Part shown: in pieces, positions 12,735 to 22,453 of the stretch | Numbering within the stretch: the first letter of the stretch is position 1 | Layout of the letters: every line of letters begins with the position of its first letter | Assembly: GCF_007565055.1 (NCBI RefSeq) | Contig: NC_044554.1 | Span: 137,453,463 to 137,517,462 of the forward strand | Length of the DNA stretch: 64,000 nt | Direction: 5' to 3' | From: Rhinopithecus roxellana | Lineage: Eukaryota; Chordata; Mammalia; Primates; Cercopithecidae | Notes under the pieces: generated by a model | The model's input: only the letters and a program-made list of their open reading frames with translations | The model's database searches: none | Told to the model about the DNA's origin: nothing | Made by a program: the position numbers and the translations under genes

Positions 12735-13663
12735 AAAGAACATCTGCAGATGACAAGCAGATGAAACATCAGGTTAGTAGGGAACTGCAAATTGAAACAA
12801 GATATGCATCCATTAGAATGGCTAAAATAAAAAATACTAAAAACACCAAAAGTTGGTGAGGAGTGGAGAAACAGGAACTCTCACTCACTGCTGGTGGAAA
12901 TGCAAAATGGTACAGCCACTTTGGAAGGCAGTTTGGCAGTTTCTTATAAAACTAAATATATTCTTGCCATATGATCCCGCAACATGCTCCTTGGTATTTA
13001 CGCAAATGAACTAAAAACTTACATCCACACAAAAATATGCACATGAATATTCATAACTGCCCAAACTTGGAAGCAACCAAGATGACTTTAAATAGGTAAG
13101 TGAATAAACAAACTGTAGTATAGCCAAAGGATGGAATATTTTTCAGCGCTCAAAAGAAATGATCTGTCAAGCCATGAAAAGGCATGTAGAAAACTTAAAC
13201 ACTTATTGCTAGTAAAAGAGGCCCAACTGAAAAGGCTACATATGGTATGATTCCAACTATATAACATTCTCCAAAAAGCACAAATATGGAGACAAGTAAA
13301 AAGATATGTCTTTGCTAGGGATTTGGGAGGCGGAAGGGAGAAATAGAAGCAGCACAGAACATTTTCAGGGTAGTAAAACTATTCTATATAATACGGTAAT
13401 GGTGGATAAATATCTCTACATAGTTGTTAAAAATCCTTAGAATGCACAATTCTAAGAGTGAATCCTAATGTAAACCATGAACTTTGGTTAATAATAATGT
13501 AGTAATATTGGTTCATTAATCGTAACTAATTCACCACACTAGTGCAAGATTCTAATAATAGAGGAAAATAGTGGGAGAATGGGAACATAAGGGAACTCTG
13601 TACTTTCTGCTTAATTTTCTGTAAATCTAACACTGCTTAAAAAATAGTCTATTAAAAATAAAA
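12735..13663 (+). mobile_element. L1M-type LINE-1 3' end, 5'-truncated
   Basis: ORF2 3' blocks are clear: 'tagaatggctaaaataaaaa', 'tggtgaggagtggagaaacagg', 'ctggtggaaatgcaaaatgg' and 'catatgatcccgcaacatgc'. They are followed by a long 3'UTR with 'cactagtgcaag' and 'ctgtaaatctaacactgctt'. It ends in an A-rich tail that abuts the THRAP3 pseudogene. Confidence 0.88.
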
Positions 13664-14820
13664 TCATTTTAATCCAAGCATCGTTCTCCCATGCTACCCC
13701 TGCCTCCACCCCACACACCAACGACAAATGAGAAAAACAGCTAAAGCCCAATGCGTTGTGTTCTGCTCAAGAGCTGGGCCTGACCCCCGGGCTCCACGGC
13801 CAGCCTCCTCTGTCTAGTGGGAGGCAGCGCCAGGGATGCCTTCCACGGTAGTACAATATGCATGGCTGGTGAGGGGTGGAGGTAGGATTTTCAGAATCTT
13901 CTTGAGGTTCCTCTGTTTAGCTCCTCGCCAGCCGTCTTCCCAGCGCCTCTCTCCCGGAGCAATGAATCCCGTCAAGAGTGGCCCCTACTCAGTTGTGGAC
14001 TGTAAACTGTCCTTCTCTTCTCTGTTCTCTGTCCCACTCTTGTCTTCAATCTCCCCTTCCTCCCCATTGAACTTGTCATGGGCCCACTTGGGGCTGGTGC
14101 TTGGTTTCCGGAACATGAACCGGCGCTGACCCGGAGGTCATCATGCAAGCAATACTTCTTGCTTTTGGGTGTGTACTCTGGGTCCCACTCCCCTTCCCGG
14201 TTTCTTTTTGAAAATTGTTGTTGCTGTTGTTGTTATCGTTGCCAGAGTAGTTGCCTCTGCCCTAGCCTCTTCCTCTGGCTCGAAATTGAAAGGTTCCTCA
14301 AGCTCTGCCACCTCCTCTTTCACTTGGACACAAAGTCTTTGGTCCCCAGTCTCGATTTCTCAAAGCCCGTGGTGTTCTCCCTGTCTCGTCAATGTACTCT
14401 TCTGCTTTGTAGGAGTGAGATGAGTGGGAGGAAGAGGAGGAGGATCTGGACCTGCCTCTCACCCTCCGGTACTTCTTCTGCTTCTTTGATCCTTTATAAG
14501 TTTTCTGTTTTCTCTGCTGACCTTTCCCTCGAGTAGATGGAGTCTCGGGAATTCACTGATTCTCTCGATTTACTTCGTTTAAGATCTCTCTCCTTATTTT
14601 TTTTTTACAACGTTCAATATCAAGGCTGAGATCAACAGGATCATCTTTATATTTTTCCTCAGCCTTGCAGCCAGGTTCTCTGGGACTTTTCATTTCAGAG
14701 GATGCAATGGCATCTTTATGGCTAGGTCCAATTATGCATCAGAAACAATAGATAGTTTACTTTTTGGTATCCTTGCTCCAAGTATTGCGTAGTTTCCCTC
14801 ATCCTTTCCCAATATGCTAT
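13664..14820 (-). pseudogene. THRAP3P: THRAP3 (TRAP150) processed pseudogene, 5'-truncated
   Basis: THRAP3 is an SR-rich nuclear mRNA-processing and Mediator-associated protein. Reading the minus strand, I see the SR run RSRSSSSSSHSSHSYKAEEY (about 14390-14457). It is followed by NYSGNDNNNSNNNFQK, the block EWDPEYTPKSKKYCLHDD, then RFMFRKPSTSPKWAHDKF and the C-terminus ending NREEKDSLQSTTE with a TAG stop at 13985-13987. About 320 bases of 3'UTR-like sequence follow. These blocks are contiguous without introns but fall in different frames, with internal stops. About 25 codons (a Gly/Arg-rich segment after LHDD) are missing. Only roughly the last third of the protein is present. A poly(A) tail is not evident, and an L1 begins at its 5' side. 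It lies in intron 1 of THSD7A on the same strand. The family assignment rests on memory of the THRAP3 C-terminus; BCLAF1 is related but fits less well. The symbol is descriptive. Confidence 0.85.
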
Positions 14821-16577
14821 TTTTTTTTTAACAAATTTATAGGGTACATATGCAATTTTGATACATGCATAGATTGCATAGTGATCAAGTCAGGAATTTT
14901 AGGATATCCAACATCCAAATAACGCACATTGCACCCATTAGGTAATTTCTCATCATCCATCCCCCTCTCACCTCCTAACCTTCACAAATCTCCTTTGTCT
15001 ATCATTCCACTCTCGATATCTATGTGTACACATTTTTACCACCCACTTATGAATCAGAAGATGTGGTATTTGACTTTCTGTGCCTACCTCGTTTCACTTA
15101 AGTTAAAGACCTCCAGTTATATCCACACTACTGCAAAACACATAATTTTATTCTTTTTATGGCTGAATAGTATTATATTGTATACATATACACCATACAT
15201 TTTCATTGTCCATTCTTCTGTTGATGGACACTTAGTTTGATTCCATATCTTTGCTATTGTGAATAGTACTATGATTAACATGAGTATAGGTGTCTTTTGA
15301 TATATTGATTATTTTTTTCCTTTGGGTAGATACCCAGCAGTTGGATTGATGGATTGAATGGAAGTTCTATTTTTATCTCTTTGAGAAATTTCCATAGTGT
15401 TTTCCATAGATGTTGTACTAATTTACATTCCCACCAATTGCATAGTGGATATCGAGCACTTTTCTATATACCTGTTAACCATTTGTATGTCTTCTTTTAA
15501 AATGCCTATTAATGTCCATTGCTCACTTTTTAGTGTGATTTTTAAAAACTGAGTTGTTCAAGTTCTTCCAGTATATTCTGATAAACAGTATATTCTAATA
15601 TCTAGTATACTGCAGATGTTAGTCTCCTGATGGATGAATAGTTTGCAAATATTTTCTCCCACTCTGCAGGTTGTCTGTTCACTCTGTTGATCATTTATTT
15701 TGGTGTGCAGAAGGTTTTTAGTTTAATTAAGTTTCATTTGTCTACTTTAGTTTTGTTACCTGTGACTTTGAGGTCTCAGTCATAAATTGATTGCCTAGAC
15801 CAATGTACAGAAGAGTTTTCCATAGGTTTTCTTTTAGTATTGTTATAGTTAGGAGTCTTATGCTTAAGACGTTAATCCCTCTTGGGTAGATTTTTGTATG
15901 CAATGAGAGACAGGGGTCTAACTTCATTCTTCTGCACATGGAAATTCAATTTTCCCAGCACCATTTATTGAAAAGAGAGTTCTTTCCCCAATGTTTGCTT
16001 CTGTTGGCTTTGTCAAAAATCAGTTGGTTTAAAATATGTGGCCTTATTTCTGGGTAATCCATTCTATTCCATTGATCTATGCATCTATTTTTATACTAGT
16101 ACTATGCTGTTTGGGTTACTATAGTCTCATAACATAATTTGAAATTGGGTAATGTGACTTCTCTAGTTTTGTTCTTTTTGCTAAGTATTGCTTTGGCTAT
16201 TTGGGTTCTTTTTTATGGCTACATATGAATTTTAGGATTCTTTTTTAATTCTGTGAAACATGGCATTGGTATTTTGATAGAGATTGCATTGAATCTGTAG
16301 ATTTCTTTGGACACAACAGTCATTGTAACAATATTAATTCTTCTAATTCATGAGCATGGGATGTTTTTCCATTTGTTTGTGGCATTGAAAATTTCTTTCA
16401 TCAGTGCTTTGTAGTTTTCCTTGAAGAGATTATATATGTCTTTAGTTAAATTCATTTGTAAGTATTTTATTTTTGCAGCTATTGTAAATTGGATTGTTTT
16501 CTTGATTTCTTTCTCAGCTAGGTCTTTATTGGTATATAGGAATGCTTTTAATAGTTTTATCACTTCCCATTAATATA
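14821..16577 (-). mobile_element. L1 LINE-1 (L1PB/L1MA age), antisense, 5'-truncated
   Basis: It starts with a T-run (the antisense A-tail) and continues through 3'UTR blocks ('agggtacatatgcaattttga') into the antisense ORF2 C-terminal half. On the minus strand, 16348-16563 translates into a recognisable ORF2p C-terminal segment, ending TNKWKNIPCS. The element is truncated in ORF2 and carries many stops. Confidence 0.9.
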
Positions 16578-16625
16578 TACTTTTTTGCTGTGTAGGTACA
16601 TAGGAACTACATGCATGGGAACCAC

Positions 16626-16910
16626 CTGAGTATTTGATTTTTTGATCTAAGTAACTAGTGAATTCTGAGAACTAACTGTGCAATGTACACCAAGAAAGAA
16701 AGACAAGACAAGAAAGACAAGAAATTTCCATAGTGTTATATAAACAGCAGTGTTTTAAAAAACTAATTTAAATGATATAAACAGCATAGTTTTAAAAGAT
16801 ATAAACAGCAGTGTTTTAAAAAACTAATTTAAATGATCACCTATGAAGTAAAAACAAAACAACTCATGAAACAGAAACAATTCTACTGTGACAACATTTA
16901 ATGCTGTCAT
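16626..16910. repeat. Unassigned duplicated unit, copy A
   Basis: This stretch is similar to sequence about 0.9-1.2 kb downstream (17484-17526 plus 17871-18050). Shared landmarks are TTTGATTTTTTGATC / TTTGACTTTTTGATC, TGAATTCTGAG, ATAAACAGCAGTG / ATAAACTGCAGTG, TTTAAATGATCAC, AAGTAAAAACAAA and ACTGTGACA(A/G)CATTTAAT. Both are in the same orientation. I could not assign it to a named repeat family. Confidence 0.75.
16738..16835. repeat. Three-unit tandem repeat (37, 24, 37 bp)
   Basis: Two identical 37-base units (16738-16774 and 16799-16835) start ATATAAACAGCAGTG and end ATTTAAATG. They flank a shortened 24-base unit (16775-16798). Copy B of the larger duplicated unit has a single unit at the same place, so the amplification is specific to copy A. 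Confidence 0.92.
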
Positions 16911-17483
16911 CACTTGAATGCATTTTAAACTATTAGTGTAAAGTTCTGATGAAAAAAATTAGAAAAGATATCTACCTTATGACTCATTGGCATCTCTATT
17001 TCACAGTCTACACTGTCTCTTGTAGTAGGAAAGATATATTTTCTCAAGTGCCACATGCTCAGTGCCTCCTTCATTAAGGGCCAGTCTAATGTGCCTTTAT
17101 ATTAATTCTAAGGGATCCTGTCCTATACATTCACTACACTGAGGGATTTCCAATCCTCTCTTCACAAAGAAACCCCACTATCCAGTATTCTCATTCTAAC
17201 TCATATCAGAGGTCAAGAAACTTGAATTCCTCCTAAAAGAACCAAAACCACAATCATACTTGACCAATAACCTAGTCAGAATCTCTTCCCCTCACCATCA
17301 GGCTAGTCCTCTATACAGTAATAATCGGCAGAAGAAAATCTGGATTATGTGCCATCCTATTGTACTCTTAATCTCAGTTATGATTGGGGGCTGCCGACAT
17401 TTTACAAACCAGATAGTTGTGTATAATTTTCAGGAGTGACCTAAGTTACCCCTGTTTCATTGAAACAGTTAAAGATTCTTAAA

Positions 17484-18050
17484 ATTCCCTGAGAATTTGA
17501 CTTTTTGATCCAACCAACAAATATACCTTTTTCTTTTTCTTTCTTTCTTTTTTTTTTTTTTTTGAGACACAGTCTTGCTCTGTCGCCCAGGCTGGAGTGC
17601 AGAGTGCAGTGGCACGATCTCGGCTCAATGCAAGCTCCATCTCCCAGGTTCACGCCATTCTCCTGCCTCAGTCTCCCAAGTAGCTGGGACTACAGGCGCC
17701 CGCTACCATGCCTGGCTTTTTTTTTTTTTTTTTTTTTTTTTTTTGTCCTTTTAGTAGAGACAGGGTTTCACTGTGTTAGCCAGGATGGTCTCGATCTCCT
17801 GACCTTGGTATCCGCCCACTTCGGTCTCCCAAAGTGCTGGGATTACAAGCGTGAGCCACCGCGCCCAGCCAACCAATATATTTTTAATGAATTCTGAGCA
17901 CTGATGGTGCTATGTAAATTACAAAAGAAAAAAAGACCAGACATAAACTGCAGTGGTTTTTAAAATGTATTTAAATGATCACTTACCAAGTAAAAACAAA
18001 GCAATGTGTAAAATACAAGCAACTATACTGTGACAGCATTTAATTTAGAA
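17484..18050. repeat. Unassigned duplicated unit, copy B, split by an Alu
   Basis: This is the second copy of the unit seen at 16626-16910. The Alu at 17527-17870 interrupts it. The pieces on each side (17484-17526 and 17871-18050) continue the same order of landmarks as copy A, so the Alu landed after the duplication. Confidence 0.72.
17527..17870 (-). mobile_element. AluY-like element, antisense, with long internal T-run
   Basis: A poly-T start (antisense A-tail) is followed by GAGACACAGTCTTGCTCTGTC and then both monomers, ending GCCACCGCGCCCAGCC. The inter-monomer A-rich linker is expanded into about 28 Ts (17717-17744). Flanks AACCAACAAATATAC and AACCAATATATT suggest a diverged target-site duplication. 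Confidence 0.93.
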
Positions 18051-18394
18051 GTGATAGGAAACAATGTTAATTTCAAGAATGTAAAATATCAAATTTTTGA
18101 GAAATCCCCTGAGACACAATAACAAAATGAAGTATAATAAGTTCTGTTTACATAAGTAACCCTAAATTTGGTGCTCAAAACATTTTTATAGTCTTTGGTA
18201 TGTGCTGTCTACACATAAGTGACAAACTAATAAAAAATATGTCTATAATAAAATAATTTCTTTCTATACTTGCTTTTTTGTCTTTCATGCTGTCCTTTAG
18301 TTGCAGAAAACAGATTAAGTATGCTAGACCAGTAAAATTTCTTTAAGTTACATCATTTTTAGGAGAATAACTGGTAAAGATTGGTAAGAGAACT

Positions 18395-18620
18395 AACAGT
18401 TTTTGAATGTCTGCCGCGTTTAGGTCATGGCAGTACATGCTTTCTGTTTATTACCTGTTGAAAAACCTCATAAATGCCTTCTTACTTCAGAACTTGTGTC
18501 ATTGTTCCAAGGTGAAAAACAAAGCCAGATAATTGATCTAATTTAACCGGTCAGGTAGAGGTAAGATGTAAACAGTGGTTTGTCTGATCTCAAAGTCTGT
18601 GTTCTTTCCATTCTAAAATG
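18395..18620 (-). mobile_element. Possible MIR relic, antisense
   Basis: Weak: it ends with 'tctgatctcaaagtctgtgttctttccattcta', the usual antisense MIR 5' block. It is preceded by 'ttgttccaaggtgaaaaac'. Heavily diverged. Confidence 0.45.
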
Positions 18621-18799
18621 GTGTCTCCCTTATAAACTGGAGTATCTACTAGTCTGGTTAACTGTATCAATTTGTAATTTCTAGTGCATTTACTGGAAAA
18701 GAAAAGATCCTTAAGAGAAGGCTAATGCACATTATTGGGCTTGCTCCAGGTCATAAACTTAAACAGCTACTGTACCATCTGACAGAATAATAGCAATAA

Positions 18800-19000
18800 T
18801 AAAAACTATCATTTACTGAACTTTTAATATGTGTCATGTACTCTCCTAGTACATTACATACATTACCACATTTATACCTCAGAAAACCCCTATAGAAATC
18901 CCATTAATCCATATTGGAGATGAAGGAAAAAAATTCAGAGAGACAAAATAACTTTGTAGGTAACATGAATAGAATATTTTCCATCCATGTTGCCCCAGAT
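18800..19000 (-). mobile_element. MIR relic, antisense
   Basis: The blocks 'atcatttactgaacttttaatatgtgtcatgtactctcctag', 'ttaccacatttatacctcagaaaa' and 'attggagatgaagga' follow the antisense MIR order. Confidence 0.65.
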
Positions 19001-19757
19001 TAATGTTGACACCCATGCTCTCTCTACCCTATTCCATCCTTCTCATTCATGAAATGAGAAAACGATGTGACATTCTGAATAAAAGTAAATTGTAAGAACA
19101 ATTTAAGTTCAAAACACTTGTGCTAGGATAATGCCACCTGATATTATGACTACCTGGAATGATATCCCTCTCTCCTTAGTTAATTAAAGATAGGTAGAAT
19201 TAAAACAGATATATTTCCCTAAACATTGGAGAGTATGTTTTATGCAGAGTAATAAGTACTATTAGCATAAGTACACAAAAGTTAAAAAAAGATAACATTG
19301 TTTTTACTAAAGTTGAAGAACAAAAGCATAATTTTAATGCAATTACTGTATAAAGGACACAGTGACTGTCAAAAATGGCAATGTCCTGCATTACATGAAT
19401 CCAGTTCAAAAGTGTTTAATGTGAGTATACTGCCTTGACAGAAAACACATACCTGTAAATACCCTATCACCTGAATTCTAAATAATGGCTATTATGTATA
19501 TATTTATTGGATTTCAATATAATTTCATCATTATGAAAATAAATTCAATTAATTCATTAAGATATTTTTGAAAATATATCTATGACAGAAGTTGATAGAA
19601 GTTTATGTATTCAATATTTTTGTCTTATTAAGGTTAAGTCAGTTGCATTTTGCTTAATTCATTGACACTCTTAATTTGGAATTGCCAAGTGAATATAACT
19701 AACCATAATTATTACAGGAACAATCTCATATGCTAGAATGATAAAAAGCGCAAATGT

Positions 19758-20039
19758 CCCTGTAATCCCAGAACTTTGGGAGGCTGAGGCGGGCGGATCA
19801 CCTGAGTTCAAGAGTTCGAGACCAGCCTGTCTAACATGGTGAAACCCAGTCTCTACTAAAAATGCAAAAATTAGCCCAGTATGGTGCCAGGTGCCTGTAA
19901 TCCCAGCTACTCAGGAGGCTGAGACAGGAGAATCGCTTGAATCTGGGATGCAATGGTTGCAGTGAACCGAGATCATGCCACTGCCCTCCAACCTGGGCAA
20001 AACAGTGAGACTCCGTCTTAAAAAAAAAAAAAAAAAAAA
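19758..20039 (+). mobile_element. AluS-like element, slightly 5'-truncated
   Basis: It starts at CCTGTAATCCCAG, lacking the first ~20 bases of an Alu. It includes both monomers and ends in an A-tail (20020-20038). Confidence 0.94.
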
Positions 20040-20218
20040 GTGAAATGCCATTAACACTTATTAGTAACAGTAGTTATTCATCTTTCAGTGATATGAATGC
20101 TATGCCTCTTGTGTGTATGAAATATGTTTTCCAATTATTCAAAGATAAGTTATCTTTGAAATGACTGCGATACAAAGGTGCTGAAAATTTTAACTTTTAT
20201 ATATTATTTATTTAATTA

Positions 20219-20372
20219 ATTTTTAGAGACAGGATCTTGCTCTGTCACCCAGGCTGGAGTACAATGGTGTAATCATGGTTGACTGTAAACTTGAACTCCT
20301 AGGTTCAAGCAATCCTCCCACCTTGGCCTCTAAAATGTTGTGGCATTATAGGTGTGAGCCACCCTGCCCAAC
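20219..20372 (-). mobile_element. Alu monomer (FLAM/AluJ-like), antisense
   Basis: A single monomer runs from AGAGACAGGATCTTGCTCTGTC through 'cttgaactcctaggttcaagcaatcctccc' to GTGAGCCACCCTGCCC. The second monomer is absent. The AATCATGGTTGACTGTAAAC block is of the old J/FLAM type. Confidence 0.85.
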
Positions 20373-20699
20373 AGACTTTTGTATTTTAATAAATAATTTT
20401 TAATATCTTAAATTCTGGGGTTTTCCTCCTTATAAAACAACAACACTATAGTAGACAGACTTACATACCACTTACTCAACTTTATTGATACTATCTTTTC
20501 TACTCTCTTGTGTTTTATTCAATCAAGTTTGTATCTCTATACCTAAAATGTTTCCCAAAACACTGTGAATTATCTTACCAAGTTAACACACTTGATATTT
20601 TCTAAAATATTTTAGAATCCCTAGCCTTTCTAAATTTTTTAAATACTTTTTGCCACAATCTCCTTAATAAAATACCTTCTTCATCTAGTGTATCTTGTC

Positions 20700-21910
20700 A
20701 TTTGCCTTGTACCTTTTCTGATCATATTTTCTTAGCCTGTTTCTCTAGATTTTCTCCCACTGTGGCCCTTTATATCTCAATATTCTCTGTGAAATATCCT
20801 GGCTCTTCTTTTCAATATTTTCCTTGCTTTAATGATCCCTCCCACTCCCATGGATTGAAATATACATTTATTGAGTTCCATGCTTACACCTTTGGCCTAA
20901 CTCCTTCTCCTAAACTGAATCACCCATTCACTAATTTTCCCATGAGATATATGAGTCTAAATATGTCATTGCTACCTCAAGCTCAGTATATCTGAATTAA
21001 ATTGATATTCTTCTTAACAACACTAAGAAATCTGTTCTTCTTTTTTTTGTACCTTGTACTTCCATTACTGGCTACAGGCATGATGGAAACCTTGATGGCG
21101 TTTTCCTACTTTCCCTGGAAGGCACTGTATCTCCTGCACCCTAAACCTAAGCTAACGTTGCTTCAATGTGACCTCAAGCCCTCTTCTACTCACTCTTCAC
21201 TATAACTTCTATTGTCAGAGTTCTGTTCCCCTTTGTCTCTCAGTCAACAACTCACGTCACTGGCCTTCCAGCTTCTAAACTCATCTCTCTTCGTTCTAGA
21301 CAAACAAAATATCACTCTTCTTCTCAAAGTTTCCAGTGGCTACCACCTGCTTATAAGTTAAACTCCAGTATCTTACCATTGTTTGAAAGTTTATTGATAA
21401 TCTGGTCCTAACTCACTGAATTGGCATGAAATCTTTTCATTGCTATCCAACATCTTGGGCTTGAGGTACAGTGTACTACTGGGACTTCTAGATCTAGGAA
21501 TGCTGTTGTGCCTTTTCATTTTTATTTTCTTTCTTCTCTCTGCTTAGAATGGCCTTCTACTCCTTCCTCAGTCAAAATCCAACTCATCCTTCAAGACCCA
21601 GATATATATTAAATTATCTTTGAAACCCTTCACACCTCCTTTATCAGTCAAGTAACCTCTCTGTTCTTATAATGTTCTATTCATGTGTATGGTATGCTAT
21701 GTTGTAATTGTGTATTTATAGTATTGTTTAATTGTGAGTTTCTCCTAAAATCTATAATCAGTTGAATAATAATTTTTTTAAAACAGTTAATTGTGAGTTT
21801 CTCGAGAGCAGGGATGGCAGTATCCCATTCAGCCTTTACCACAATGGTTACATATTTTAGGTCCCATAGTTATTGAGGAATAACTCTTTGTTGTGAGTTG
21901 AATTAATAAA
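20700..21910 (+). mobile_element. Long L2 LINE relic, sense
   Basis: It carries ordered L2 3' blocks: 'aagtttccagtggctaccacctgc', 'aaactccagtatctt', 'agaatggccttctactccttcc', 'atccttcaagacccag', 'gtgagtttctcgagagcagggatgg', then 'gaggaataactctttgttgtg'. The 20700-21240 part is the less certain upstream extension. Short open frames on the plus strand here are relics or chance. Confidence 0.7.
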
Positions 21911-22003
21911 GCATATATAGATAGATACATATTTAAGATTGCATATAATGTATAAGTAATTAGTATTGTATATGAATATATTATATGTATACACACATGT
22001 GTA

Positions 22004-22453
22004 CAGTTGGCTCTTGAACAATATGATTTGAACTGGGCAGTTCAACTTACAGGCAGATTTTCTTCCACCTCTGCCACTCCCTGAAACAACAAAAACCAAC
22101 CCCTTATCTATCTTCCTCTTCCTCCTCAGCTTATTCAATGTGAAGACAATGAAGATAAAGACCTTTATGATGATCCAGTTCCATTTAATGAATAGTAAAT
22201 ATACTGTCTCTTCCTCATGATTTTCCAAATGTCATTTCTTTGTCTCTAGCTTACTTTATTGTAAGAATATAGTATATAATACATATAACATACAAAATAT
22301 GTATTAATTGACTGTTCATGTTATCTGTAAGGCTTCTGATCAATAGTTGGCTATTAGTAGTTAAGTTTTGGAGGGGTCAAAAGTTATACATAAATTTTCC
22401 ACTGTGCATGTGGGTCAGCACCCCTAATCTGTGCATTGTTCAAGGGTCAACTT
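22004..22453. mobile_element. Tigger3-type non-autonomous DNA transposon
   Basis: It is bounded by inverted ends CAGTTGGCTCTTGAACAA and TTGTTCAAGGGTCAACT, with TA on each side (22002-22003 and 22454-22455), as in Tc1/mariner insertions. Internal blocks 'gcttactttattgtaagaatatagtatataatac' and 'ctattagtagttaagtttt' fit the Tigger3 consensus I know. It has no transposase. Confidence 0.85.

Larger units (their letters stand above)
16578..17526. other. Intronic sequence holding duplicated unit copy A
   Basis: Apart from the duplicated unit at 16626-16910 and its internal tandem repeat, I recognise nothing here. Confidence 0.45.
18051..19757. other. Intronic sequence with two weak MIR relics
   Basis: Antisense MIR-like stretches occur at about 18395-18620 and 18800-19000. 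The rest is AT-rich and unrecognised. Confidence 0.45.

Noticed and set aside
14078..14536. Plus-strand 152-codon frame
   Set aside because: It is antisense to the THRAP3 pseudogene; the minus strand carries the recognisable protein blocks.
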